Program-made: the position numbers and the translations under genes
Shown here: piece by piece, positions 51,623 through 60,140 of the stretch
Position numbering within the stretch: the first letter of the stretch is position 1
Layout of the letters: every line of letters begins with the position of its first letter
Source: Erythrobacter neustonensis
GTDB lineage: Bacteria; Pseudomonadota; Alphaproteobacteria; Sphingomonadales; Sphingomonadaceae
Assembly (NCBI RefSeq): GCF_001663175.1
Contig: NZ_CP016033.1
Location: forward strand, 1,736,001-1,800,000
Direction: 5' to 3'
DNA length: 64,000 nucleotides
The notes under the pieces: generated by a model
The model's database searches: none
The model's input: only the letters and a program-made list of their open reading frames with translations
What the model was told of the DNA's origin: nothing

Positions 51623-52375
51623 TCAGCGCGCGGCGTTGGCCGCGGCATAACGCGCCGAGACCTTACCCCAGTCGACTACCTGCCACCACCCGTCGAGATA
51701 ATCGGCGCGGCGGCTTTGGTATTTGAGATAATAGGCGTGTTCCCACACGTCGTTGCCGATGATCGGGGTGCCGCGCACCTCGGCGACATCCATCAGCGGG
51801 TTGTCCTGATTGGGGGTCGAGGTGATCGCCAGCTTGCCGTCGGCACCGACGATCAGCCACACCCAACCCGAGCCGAAGCGCGCGGTGCCCGCGGCCTTGA
51901 ACGCGGCCTTGAAGGCATCCATCGAGCCGAATTGCGCATCGATCGCCGCCGCCAGCGCGGGCGAGATCGCACCGACGCGCGCGGCGGGCGCCATCGTCTC
52001 CCAGAAAAAGGTGTGGTTCCAGTGCCCGCCGGCATTGTTGCGCACCGCGGCCGGCAGCGTGCCCGCGCGCACCACCAGTTGCTCGATGGTCATCCCCGCC
52101 AGCGCCGGATCGGCGGCGACCGCCTTGTTAAGATTGTCGACATAGGCTTGGTGGTGCTTGGAATGGTGAACCGTCATCGTCGCGGTGTCGATCACCGGTT
52201 CGAGCGCATCATAACCATAGGGCAGCGGCGCGAGGGTGAAGGCGGCGGGCGCAGGCGTGGCGGCGGCGGGGGCAGGCGCAGGCGCGGTCTGCGCCACCAC
52301 CGGCGCGCAGCCCGCGGCGCCCACCGCGGCAAGCGCAAGCGCGGAAGCAAGGGCGAAAGCGGCAGGACGGGTCAT
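51623..52375 (-). CDS. sodB: Exported lipoprotein superoxide dismutase (Fe/Mn)
   Basis: The SOD domain is complete: H70 in VHHSKHHQAYVDNLN, H121 in GGHWNHTFFWE, and the D/H pair in DVWEHAYYLKY. Unusually, it starts with a lipoprotein signal (lipobox VGAAGC, C23) and an A/P-rich linker (PAPAPAAATPAPAA) before the enzyme. Fe/Mn SODs are normally cytoplasmic; this one should sit in the periplasm or on the outer membrane. GGAGA lies 6 bases before the ATG. It converges on the PiuC gene, so it may guard the iron-reduction site. Confidence 0.9.
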   Translation of the reverse strand: MTRPAAFALASALALAAVGAAGCAPVVAQTAPAPAPAAATPAPAAFTLAPLPYGYDALEPVIDTATMTVHHSKHHQAYVDNLNKAVAADPALAGMTIEQLVVRAGTLPAAVRNNAGGHWNHTFFWETMAPAARVGAISPALAAAIDAQFGSMDAFKAAFKAAGTARFGSGWVWLIVGADGKLAITSTPNQDNPLMDVAEVRGTPIIGNDVWEHAYYLKYQSRRADYLDGWWQVVDWGKVSARYAAANAAR

Positions 52376-52680
52376 CGATCTCTCCAGATGGCAAAGGGCG
52401 GCCGCGCATGATCGCGCGCTGTTCGCCTCACAAACTTTCCTGCCACAAATATGTGTCTGCCGCGCCCCGGAAAATCCGGCAGGACGAACGCGGTGCAGGG
52501 CAGACCGATCAGCCGCGCGATGCATCGCCGCCGCGCCGGGGGCGCAGGCCCGCAACCGCGGCACGGATGCATCATTGGTCGGCGTTTCGTCGCACAAATA
52601 TCGAAAAAACATCGCGCTCCTGATGGTTTCGCGCCAAGGGAGCCATCTGACCTTTGGACAGACTTGGAGGAATCCCCGTA

Positions 52681-55600
52681 ATGCATCCCCGCACGCTTCT
52701 CGCCGGAACCGCGCTTGCCGCGCTTGCCGCGCCGCTTTCGGCCCAGACCGTCATTTCCACGGCGCGCACCACCCCGGTCGTCACCTCCACGGTCAACAAT
52801 GGTCAGCCCGATTCGGTGCGGATCGAGACCGCGGGGTCGGTCACCGTCACCAGCGGCGCTGCGGTCACGGTCGACAGCAACCACGCGGTCACCAATGCGG
52901 GCAAGATCACGGTCACCAACGCCGACAATGCGACCGGCATTCTGGTGACGGGCGCGCGCACCGCCAACATCACCAATTCGGGCACGATCACGATCGATGA
53001 AACCTTCGCCCCGACCGACACCGATACCGACGGCGATCTTGACGGGCCGTTCGCGTCCGGCACGGGCCGCACCGCGATCCGCATCGACGGGCCGCTGACC
53101 GGCAACCTCGTCCAGACCGGAACGCTGGTGGTCGAAGGCAACAATTCGGCCGGCGTGCGCGCATCGGCACCGATCAACGGCGCGGTCACGCTCGAAGGCT
53201 CGACCACGGTGACGGGCAACAACACCGTCGGCGTCGCGCTGGCCGGCGCCACCGGCAATGTCCGGCTGGCCGGCACGATCTCGGTGCGCGGTCAGGATGC
53301 ACAAGGGGCGGTGCTGACCGGCGATTACGCCGGCACCCTGAAAGTCCAGAGCACGATCACCGCAACCGGTTATCGTTCGACCACGCTCCCCGCTGACGTG
53401 ACCAAGCTTGACGCGGACGACCTGCTGCAAGGCGGCAGCGCGCTGGTGATCGAAGGCAATCTGGCGCGCGGGATCGTGTTCGAGATCGCCCCGACCGACA
53501 CCGACACCGCCAACCTCGACGAAGACAATGACGGGATCGAGGATGCCAAGGAAGGCACCACCCGGATCATCGCCTATGGCGCGGCACCTGCAGTTCAGAT
53601 CGGCGGCGCAGCCGACATGACGATCGGCGCGACGCAGGGCACCAACAGCGGGTTCGGCATCGTGATGGCGGGCACGATCCTTGGCGACGGCGTTTATCAG
53701 GGCGTCAATGCCACCGGCATGCGGATCGGCGGACGCGGCGGCGATGTCGCCATCGCAGGCGGGATCGAGATCAACGGCCAGATCGGCGCCGCATCGCGCG
53801 GGGGCAATGCCACCGCGCTCGAAATCGCCGGAACCACCACTGCCGCGCTGCTGCGCAACAACGGCACGCTGGCCGCTGCGGTGAGCGGCACCACCGGCAC
53901 CGGCACCGCCACCGGCCTGCTGATCGGCGCGGATGCCACGGTTCCCGTGCTGCGCACCAATCGCACGATTTCGGCCGGCACCATCGCAACCGGCAGCGCC
54001 TATGCGATCCGCGATCTTTCGGGGACGCTGGGCCTCATCGAAAACAGCGCGACCATCAGCGCGACCGGCGCCGCGGCGGGTTCGGGCCGCAATATCGCGA
54101 TCGATCTGACCGCGCGCAGCGATGACAGCATCGTGCGCCAGATCGTGGTGTCGCCCAGCGTGGCCGCACCCACGATCACCGGTGATATCCGGCTGGGCAG
54201 CGGCAATGACCTCGTCGAAGTGCTCGACGGCGCGCTGGCGGGCAATATCTTCTTCGGTGCCGGCACCAACCGGCTGGTCCTGTCGGGTGACGCGGTGATG
54301 TTGGGCAATGCCGATTTCGGCGGCGGCGCGGGCACGATGAGCCTTGCGGGCACCGCGGCCTTTGCCGGCGTGCTTGCCAATTCGGCCAATGTCGCGGTCA
54401 ATGTGGCGGGCGGCTCCTTCGGGATCACCGGCGCATCGACCATCGCCAGCCTCGACATGGGGGCCAATTCGATCCTCGGTGTGACAGTGGGCGGTGCGGC
54501 GGGCACCAACACCGCGATCACGGTGACGGGTGCGGCAACCTTTGCCGCCGGCACCAAGGTGCGCGTGCGGTTGACCGATCTCACCACCGCCGGCGGCACC
54601 TATGGCGTGCTGACCGCAGGCAGCCTGACCGGCGCGAGCAACCTCACCGCCGACAACACGCTGCTGCCGTTCCTGTTCAAGGGCGCGCTGGCGGTGAGCG
54701 GGAACACGCTCAACGTCACCGTGGCGCGCAAGACCGGCGCGGAGCTGGGGCTCAATGCCTCCGAAACGATCGCCTATGACCCGCTGTTCGCCGCATTGTC
54801 GAAGGACGTGAAGGTGTCGAACCTGTTCCTCGGCATCACCGATGCGACCGTGTTCCAAGCCTATGTCGCGCAGACGCTGCCCGATCATGCGGGCGGCAAT
54901 TTCCAGGGCCTGAGCCAGGGCCTGCGCGCCTTCAACCGGCATTTCATGGACCCCGATGCGCCGTTCGACGCGGTCGGCAAGTTCCGGGTGCTGGCCGATG
55001 TCGCCAGCTGGAACAGCGAAAAGGACCGCGGCGAGAGCGCGGCCTTCGACCTGTCGGGCTATGGCGCACGGCTCGGGGTGGAATACCTCACCGCGATCGG
55101 CGCTTTCGGCGTGACCGGCAGCTATCTGTCGAACGAGCATGACAGCGGCCTCATCGCCAACACCGTCAAGGGCACCAGCTACGAAGCGGGCGCACACTGG
55201 CGCGGCAAGTTCGGCCCCGTCATCGCCTTTGCGCGCGCGGGCGCGGGCAAGGCAGATTTCTCGGGCACGCGGCTGTTCCAGGGCGCGGGCACCGATGCCG
55301 CCAACTACACCATCGCACGCGAATGGAAGGGCGACTTCATCAGCGCCGCGGGTGGTGCCTCGATCGAGGGCGGCGGGCAGTTCTTCTTCTTCCGCCCGTC
55401 GGTGGTGGTCGATTATCTGCGCCTGAAGGAAGACGGCTATACCGAAACCGGCGGCGGCAATGCCTTGAACCTTACGGTCGATGCGCGGTCGAGCAAGCAG
55501 GTCGGCATCAACGGCGCGCTGGCAGTCGGGGCCGATCTGTTCGGGATGCAGCGCAACGACCGCGGCTGGCTGCGGATCGAGGCAGAAGGCGGCTGGCGCG

Positions 55601-55815
55601 AACTTTTGACCGACGATCTGGGCGATACCCGTGCGCGCTACAACACCGGCACGCCGTTCACGCTGGCCAGCGAAGGCGGCGGCTCGGGCTGGTTTGCGCG
55701 CGCACGCGTGATGGGCGGCAGCGGCAGCTACCGGATCGGCGGCGAGGCGGGCCTCGAAGACCAGTTCGGCAATCTGGGCTACAGCCTGCGCGCGTCGCTG
55801 CGGGTCGGTTTCTGA
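52681..55815 (+). CDS. Autotransporter with calcium-loop-like motifs
   Basis: The 1044-aa protein has a signal peptide (MHPRTLLAGTALAALAAPLSAQ), a long passenger of short V/T/G/N-rich strands typical of a beta-helix (about 22-780), and an autotransporter beta-barrel (about 785-1044) ending in LRASLRVGF. Two acidic loops stand out: TDTDTDGDLDG (about 112-122) and DEDNDGIEDAKE (about 280-291); the latter matches a full EF-hand loop. GGAGG precedes the ATG. It is a surface protein or adhesin; no partner nearby. Confidence 0.85.
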   Translation: MHPRTLLAGTALAALAAPLSAQTVISTARTTPVVTSTVNNGQPDSVRIETAGSVTVTSGAAVTVDSNHAVTNAGKITVTNADNATGILVTGARTANITNSGTITIDETFAPTDTDTDGDLDGPFASGTGRTAIRIDGPLTGNLVQTGTLVVEGNNSAGVRASAPINGAVTLEGSTTVTGNNTVGVALAGATGNVRLAGTISVRGQDAQGAVLTGDYAGTLKVQSTITATGYRSTTLPADVTKLDADDLLQGGSALVIEGNLARGIVFEIAPTDTDTANLDEDNDGIEDAKEGTTRIIAYGAAPAVQIGGAADMTIGATQGTNSGFGIVMAGTILGDGVYQGVNATGMRIGGRGGDVAIAGGIEINGQIGAASRGGNATALEIAGTTTAALLRNNGTLAAAVSGTTGTGTATGLLIGADATVPVLRTNRTISAGTIATGSAYAIRDLSGTLGLIENSATISATGAAAGSGRNIAIDLTARSDDSIVRQIVVSPSVAAPTITGDIRLGSGNDLVEVLDGALAGNIFFGAGTNRLVLSGDAVMLGNADFGGGAGTMSLAGTAAFAGVLANSANVAVNVAGGSFGITGASTIASLDMGANSILGVTVGGAAGTNTAITVTGAATFAAGTKVRVRLTDLTTAGGTYGVLTAGSLTGASNLTADNTLLPFLFKGALAVSGNTLNVTVARKTGAELGLNASETIAYDPLFAALSKDVKVSNLFLGITDATVFQAYVAQTLPDHAGGNFQGLSQGLRAFNRHFMDPDAPFDAVGKFRVLADVASWNSEKDRGESAAFDLSGYGARLGVEYLTAIGAFGVTGSYLSNEHDSGLIANTVKGTSYEAGAHWRGKFGPVIAFARAGAGKADFSGTRLFQGAGTDAANYTIAREWKGDFISAAGGASIEGGGQFFFFRPSVVVDYLRLKEDGYTETGGGNALNLTVDARSSKQVGINGALAVGADLFGMQRNDRGWLRIEAEGGWRELLTDDLGDTRARYNTGTPFTLASEGGGSGWFARARVMGGSGSYRIGGEAGLEDQFGNLGYSLRASLRVGF

Positions 55816-55828
55816 CGATACGGCAGGA

Positions 55829-55854
55829 GGGGGTTTGGCCCGTGCCAGACCCCC
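55829..55854 (+). terminator. Hairpin after the autotransporter gene
   Basis: GGGGGT-TGGC and GCCA-ACCCCC pair with one internal mismatch, 14 bp after the stop codon. The T-run is weak (TTC), so termination is probable but not certain. Confidence 0.5.
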
Positions 55855-55929
55855 TTCAGACCCGTTCAAACGCCTGTTAGACCGCGTTCAGCGGAGCGTC
55901 ACGGCGCTGTTTCAGGTGGAAGCGAAGCT

Positions 55930-56268
55930 CTACGGAGTAGAAACATCGCCCGCAGCATCATCCTGCATCGCCACCAGATAATCGACGATCTGCGGCACCG
56001 CGGCCGCGTCGACCGGCGCCTTGTAGAGCGACTGCATCTTGCCCACGATCGATTCCCACTTCTCGCGCGGGACGCGGGGCTGCTGGAGCATGGTCGAGGG
56101 CGAATGGCACGCGGTGCAATTGGCGATCACCGCATCGCGGCCTGCAAGATCGGGCAGCTCACCGGGATCGTCGGGCAGCGTGATGCTCGCATCCTGAAAC
56201 GTCACCGGCGGCGCGGAATCGCAGGCGGCGAGCAGCGCCAGCAGCGGTAGAGCGATCAGCGGCTTCAT
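55930..56268 (-). CDS. sorB: Cytochrome c subunit of sulfite dehydrogenase (SorB-like)
   Basis: The 112-aa protein has a lipoprotein signal (lipobox LLAAC, C16) and a single heme motif C51-T-A-C54-H55, with M78 as the likely sixth ligand. It follows the molybdopterin sulfite-oxidase gene with a 4-bp overlap, matching the SorAB pair: SorA oxidises sulfite and SorB takes the electrons. Unlike classic SorB it is membrane-anchored by lipid. It is the last gene of the operon. Confidence 0.85.
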   Translation of the reverse strand: MKPLIALPLLALLAACDSAPPVTFQDASITLPDDPGELPDLAGRDAVIANCTACHSPSTMLQQPRVPREKWESIVGKMQSLYKAPVDAAAVPQIVDYLVAMQDDAAGDVSTP

Positions 56269-57473
56269 GATGCCCTCAGGGTGATGCGTTCGATCACGTT
56301 GCGGGCATAGCCCGAAGGGTTCCAGACCAGCGCATCGGGCTGAACCGCGCCCTTGGTGTTGGCCGCGCGCACGCCGATTTCGGCAAGGTCGCCCGCGACC
56401 TGCGGCAGCGTCAACCGCCAGCGGCGGAAGGCATAGGGGCCGTGTTCTTGGGGTCCGAGTTCGCAGGGAATTTCCCAGCCCTTGCCGACCAGATCGACGC
56501 GTTCGACCCCGCAATCACCGCCAAAGGCAAAGCCTTCGAGCGTCACGGGTTCGCCCAGCGCAACCGTGTCGCCATCGGCGTGGCTGGTGATGAAACTGCG
56601 CGGAGGCATCGCGGTGATCGGGACGGTGGGAAAATCCTTGTCACCCGGCGCGACCGGTGCGGTGGGAAAGCGGTAGGTTTCGGCCATGTAATGGCTCTCG
56701 TCCTCGCCGGTCAGCACCTCGATGGTCGAGAGCATCTTGACCCAATAGGTCGAAAACCACCCCGGCACGACGATCCGCAGGGGAAAGCCGTGGAGGATCG
56801 ACAGCGGCTCGTCGTTCATCGCCCAGGCGACCAGCACATCATCGCGCAGCGCAATATCCATCGGCACCGACTTGATGAACTGCGGCGCGCCGTCGGTCAG
56901 CGGCACGTCGAGCCCGGCAAAGCGCACGCGCCGCGCCTGTGGGGCGATGTCGCCCGCCAGCGCCAGCACATCGCGCAGCCGCACCCCGGTCCACTTGGCG
57001 CAGGCCATCGCGCCGTTGCCCCACTGCGTGCCGGTGACGCGCGGCTGCGACAGGCCGCGCCCGTTGCCCGCGCACTGGTTGACCGCAACGATCGAGAGCT
57101 GTTCGCCCGCGGCCGCGATCTGGTCGAGCGTCAGCGACACCGGCTTGCCGACCGCGCCGCCCACCGCCACGCGGTGCGCGCCTGCCTTCACCTCGGTCGG
57201 CATCGCCCAGTTCCAGCGCACGAAATGCTGCGCGTTGGGGGTGATCGTGCCTTCGCGGAAGACGGCCATCGGCGCTTCGAGCAGCGGCGGGCGGATGCGC
57301 TGGACGATCATCCCGCTCTTGCCCGGAAAATCGGGGGTGGTGGGCCTGAGGCTCGGCCCGCCGGGCAGGCCAAGGTCGATCATCCCGGAAAGCGATGCGA
57401 CCGCAGGCGCCGCCAGCGCAGCGGTGCCCGCACCGGCGATCAGCGCGCGCCGGGTCAGTGCCCGTTCGGTCAT
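56265..57473 (-). CDS. sorA: Sulfite dehydrogenase molybdopterin subunit (SorA-like)
   Basis: The 402-aa protein has a Tat-like signal (TRRALIAGAGTAALAAPAVA), then the sulfite oxidase core: VNQCAGNGRGLSQPRV with C134 as molybdenum ligand, GTQWGNGAMACAKWTGVRLRDVL, GFPLRIVVPGWFSTYWVKML and PPRSFITSHADGD, plus a C-terminal Ig-like dimerisation domain. It oxidises sulfite to sulfate in the periplasm. It overlaps the cytochrome gene and the RibB-like gene by 4 bp each, so it is translated as part of a tightly packed operon. Confidence 0.9.
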   Translation of the reverse strand: MTERALTRRALIAGAGTAALAAPAVASLSGMIDLGLPGGPSLRPTTPDFPGKSGMIVQRIRPPLLEAPMAVFREGTITPNAQHFVRWNWAMPTEVKAGAHRVAVGGAVGKPVSLTLDQIAAAGEQLSIVAVNQCAGNGRGLSQPRVTGTQWGNGAMACAKWTGVRLRDVLALAGDIAPQARRVRFAGLDVPLTDGAPQFIKSVPMDIALRDDVLVAWAMNDEPLSILHGFPLRIVVPGWFSTYWVKMLSTIEVLTGEDESHYMAETYRFPTAPVAPGDKDFPTVPITAMPPRSFITSHADGDTVALGEPVTLEGFAFGGDCGVERVDLVGKGWEIPCELGPQEHGPYAFRRWRLTLPQVAGDLAEIGVRAANTKGAVQPDALVWNPSGYARNVIERITLRAS

Positions 57474-58081
57474 GCGTCCGCCGCTTCCAGCCGGGCGATC
57501 AGCGCGCGGATATCGGCCACTTCGAGACCATGCGCAGCGATCAGATCGGCTATATCGTCGATCCGCGCCATTTCGCCATCGTCGCGCATGATCGAACAGA
57601 TCACTGCCGCATCGCCCGCGCCCGCTGCCCTCGCCAGATCGATCGCCGCCTCGCACGCCGCCGCGCGCTCGCGCACGCCGCCCGCGCGGGCGATCAGCGG
57701 GAAGACGTGGCCGGGCGAATGGATGTGCTGAGGGCCCGCATCGTCGGCAATCGCCACGCGCACCGTGTGCGCGCGGTCAGCCGCCGAAATGCCGGTCGAG
57801 ACACCTTCCTCGGCCTCGATCGAGCGCGCGAACGGCCGCCCGGTCTGGCGCGCGGTGCCGGGATTGATGAGGGTGAGGCCAAGCTGCGCAGCACGCTCCG
57901 GCGTGACCGAAAGGCAGATCAGGCCGCGGCCATGCGTCGCCATGAAATTGATCGCTTCGGGGGTCACGTGGTGCGCGGCCACCATCAGGTCGATATCCCC
58001 GCCGCGCAGCGCGTCGCCCGCGATCACCACGATCCGCCCGGCAGCAATCGCCGCCAGCGCCGCGTCCAGATCGCCGCTCAT
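57470..58081 (-). CDS. RibB-like protein lacking key catalytic residues
   Basis: The 203-aa protein aligns along its whole length with DHBP synthase (RibB): STGISAADRAHTVRVAIAD and SPGHVFPLIARAGGVRERAA are clear. But the acidic loop DDEDRENEGD of RibB has become AGDALRGGDID, the GHTEA histidine-glutamate has become AACEA, and the late CE has become CS. These are metal and substrate residues, so ribulose-5-phosphate cleavage is unlikely. Inference: a pseudoenzyme or a protein with a new substrate. It is translated between FMN reductase (1-bp overlap) and SorA (4-bp overlap). Confidence 0.75.
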   Translation of the reverse strand: MSGDLDAALAAIAAGRIVVIAGDALRGGDIDLMVAAHHVTPEAINFMATHGRGLICLSVTPERAAQLGLTLINPGTARQTGRPFARSIEAEEGVSTGISAADRAHTVRVAIADDAGPQHIHSPGHVFPLIARAGGVRERAAACEAAIDLARAAGAGDAAVICSIMRDDGEMARIDDIADLIAAHGLEVADIRALIARLEAADA

Positions 58082-58653
58082 CAGGCGAGATCCCGTCCGG
58101 CGGCAAAGCTTTTCGCGCCGAGCACCACCTGCTTGCCCACCAGCTCGATCTGCCCGCGCGCGCGTTCGTCAAGGCATTCGCCATCGGGGGAGAACAGCCC
58201 TTGATAGGTGCGGATCGTGGCGCCCATCGGGGTCGGCCAGCCGCGCAAGGCATGGGTGATCGCGCGCATCGTCAGCAGCGTCGACATGGATGCCTGATCG
58301 CCGAAGGCGGTGGCGATCAGCCCGACCGCGCGGCCATCGAGATAGGGGCGCTCATCGCGCGCGAGGTCTTCAAGATAATCGAGCGCGTTCTTGATCACGC
58401 CCGAAATCGTGCCGTGATACCCCGGCGCGGCGATCAGCAGACCGTCCGCCGCGCGCACCGCTTCGACCAGTTCTGCGCCCATTTCGGAAGTGTATCCCGG
58501 CCCGCGGTAGTGCGAGAGGGCGGCGCAATATTCGCCGCCGAACACGGTCACTTCGGCCCCGTCGGCAGCCGCGATACTGGCCGCGAGCCGCAGCGCCTGT
58601 TCGGTCGAGGAACCGGGATTGACCGTGCCGCCGAGGGCCACAATGCGGGTCAT
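58081..58653 (-). CDS. NAD(P)H-dependent FMN reductase (SsuE/MsuE-like)
   Basis: The 190-aa flavodoxin-fold protein has the FMN phosphate loop near the start (VALGGTVNPGSSTEQALRLA), the IAAPGYHGTISGVIKNALDYL motif and the LIATAFGDQASMSTLLTMRAI segment of NADPH-dependent FMN reductases. SsuE/MsuE relatives supply FMNH2 to sulfonate monooxygenases. No monooxygenase gene is in the window, but the operon makes a sulfite dehydrogenase, which would fit sulfite release. It overlaps glpD by 4 bp. Confidence 0.85.
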   Translation of the reverse strand: MTRIVALGGTVNPGSSTEQALRLAASIAAADGAEVTVFGGEYCAALSHYRGPGYTSEMGAELVEAVRAADGLLIAAPGYHGTISGVIKNALDYLEDLARDERPYLDGRAVGLIATAFGDQASMSTLLTMRAITHALRGWPTPMGATIRTYQGLFSPDGECLDERARGQIELVGKQVVLGAKSFAAGRDLA

Positions 58654-60140
58654 TGGGGGGTGATCCTTTCAGAGAGATAGGCTTCGAGCCGCGCGGTCTG
58701 CGCAGGCGTGAAATGGAGGCCGAGCTTCGTGCGCCGCCACAGGACATCCGCGGCGGTGCGCGCCCATTCGCTGGCGACAAGGTAGTCGACTTCGGCAGCG
58801 GTAAGGCCGTGGCCGAAATCCTCGCCCAGATCGGCAAGGCTGACCGCATCGCCAAGGAAGGCAGAGGCGCGCGTGCCGTAAAGCCGGATCAACCGCTGCG
58901 CGGCGCGCTGCGAGAGGAAGGGATAGGCTGCGGCAAGCTCGGCGATCCTGGCACCCGCCTCGGTTATGGCGAAATCGCCGCCGGGCAGGCTGGCGCTGCC
59001 CGTCCAGTCGCCACCTTTCAGCGCGGGGAGGTAGGGCGCAAGCTGATCGACCGCTTCGGCGGCGAGGTGGCGATAGGTGGTGATCTTGCCGCCGAACACC
59101 GACAATAGCGGCGGCGTGCCGTCGGTGCCGCCATCGACCTCGAAGCGGTAGCCGCGCGTTGCCGCCTCGGGCTTGCCCGAACCGTCGTCGACCAGCGGGC
59201 GGACGCCGGAATAGGTCCAGACGACATCGTCGGGCGTGACGGGTGTGCGGAAATATTCCGATGCGCCCGCGCACAGGTAGGCGATTTCCTCCGCGCTCGC
59301 CTTCACTTCGGCCAGCGATCCGTCGTGATCGACATCGGTGGTGCCGATCAGCGTGAAATCGGTCTCGTAGGGGATCGCAAAGAAGATCCGCCCGTCGGGC
59401 AGCTGGAAGAAATAGGCATAGTCGTGATCGAACAGGCGGCGCACCACGATATGCGAGCCGCGCACCAGCCGCATCTTCTGCGCCGAAGGCTCGCCCGCAC
59501 GGCCCAAGAGGTCGAGCACGCGCGGCCCGGCGGCATTGACCACGGCGCGGGCGCGGAAGGTCTCGCCGCCCGCCGTGATCCGCCACACCTCACCCTCGCG
59601 GGCGAGCGCGGTAACCTCGCAGCGCGTCCTCACCTCGGCCCCGCGATCCGCCGCATCGCGCGCGTTGAGGATGACGAGGCGGGCATCGTCGACCCAGCCA
59701 TCCGAATAGGCAAAGGCGCGGGTGTATTGCGGTTGCAACGGCGCGCCGGCGGGATGGCGGGTCAGATCGACGCCCTCGGCCGCCGGAAGCCGCTTTCTGC
59801 CGCCAAGGTGGTCGTAAAGAAACAGCCCCAGCCGCACCAGCCAGCGCGGGCGCAGTCCGGGGCGGTGGGGCAGGATGAAACGCAGCGGCCAGATGATATG
59901 CGGCGCAATGCCCCATAGCACCTCGCGCTCGCTCAGTGCCTCGCGCACCAGACCGAATTCGTAATGTTCGAGATAGCGCAGTCCGCCGTGGATCAGCTTG
60001 GTCGAATTGGACGATGTCCCCTCCGCCAGATCGCCGCGTTCGAGCAGCAGCACGCGTGCTCCGCGCCCTGTCGCATCGCGCGCGATCCCTGCGCCGTTGA
60101 CGCCGCCGCCGATCACCGCAAGGTCGAAAGTCTGCTCCAT
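58650..60140 (-). CDS. glpD: Glycerol-3-phosphate dehydrogenase (GlpD-type)
   Basis: The 496-aa protein follows E. coli GlpD closely: FDLAVIGGGVNGAGIARDATGRG, then SSNSTKLIHGGLRYLEHYEFGLVREAL, YSDGWVDDARLVI, RLVRGSHIVVRRL, YETDFTLIGTTDVDHDG, TYSGVRPLVDDGSG and SVFGGKITTYRHLA. It oxidises sn-glycerol-3-phosphate to dihydroxyacetone phosphate and passes electrons to quinone. The ATG at 60140 starts the family N-terminus and overlaps the YeiH stop. Its place inside a sulfite operon is unusual; glycerol kinase is not present here. Confidence 0.9.
   Translation of the reverse strand: MEQTFDLAVIGGGVNGAGIARDATGRGARVLLLERGDLAEGTSSNSTKLIHGGLRYLEHYEFGLVREALSEREVLWGIAPHIIWPLRFILPHRPGLRPRWLVRLGLFLYDHLGGRKRLPAAEGVDLTRHPAGAPLQPQYTRAFAYSDGWVDDARLVILNARDAADRGAEVRTRCEVTALAREGEVWRITAGGETFRARAVVNAAGPRVLDLLGRAGEPSAQKMRLVRGSHIVVRRLFDHDYAYFFQLPDGRIFFAIPYETDFTLIGTTDVDHDGSLAEVKASAEEIAYLCAGASEYFRTPVTPDDVVWTYSGVRPLVDDGSGKPEAATRGYRFEVDGGTDGTPPLLSVFGGKITTYRHLAAEAVDQLAPYLPALKGGDWTGSASLPGGDFAITEAGARIAELAAAYPFLSQRAAQRLIRLYGTRASAFLGDAVSLADLGEDFGHGLTAAEVDYLVASEWARTAADVLWRRTKLGLHFTPAQTARLEAYLSERITPQ

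Noticed and set aside
52372..55869. 1165-residue open frame antisense to the autotransporter
   Set aside because: Repetitive histidine/alanine/arginine-rich translation mirroring the passenger repeats; the plus strand has signal peptide and barrel.
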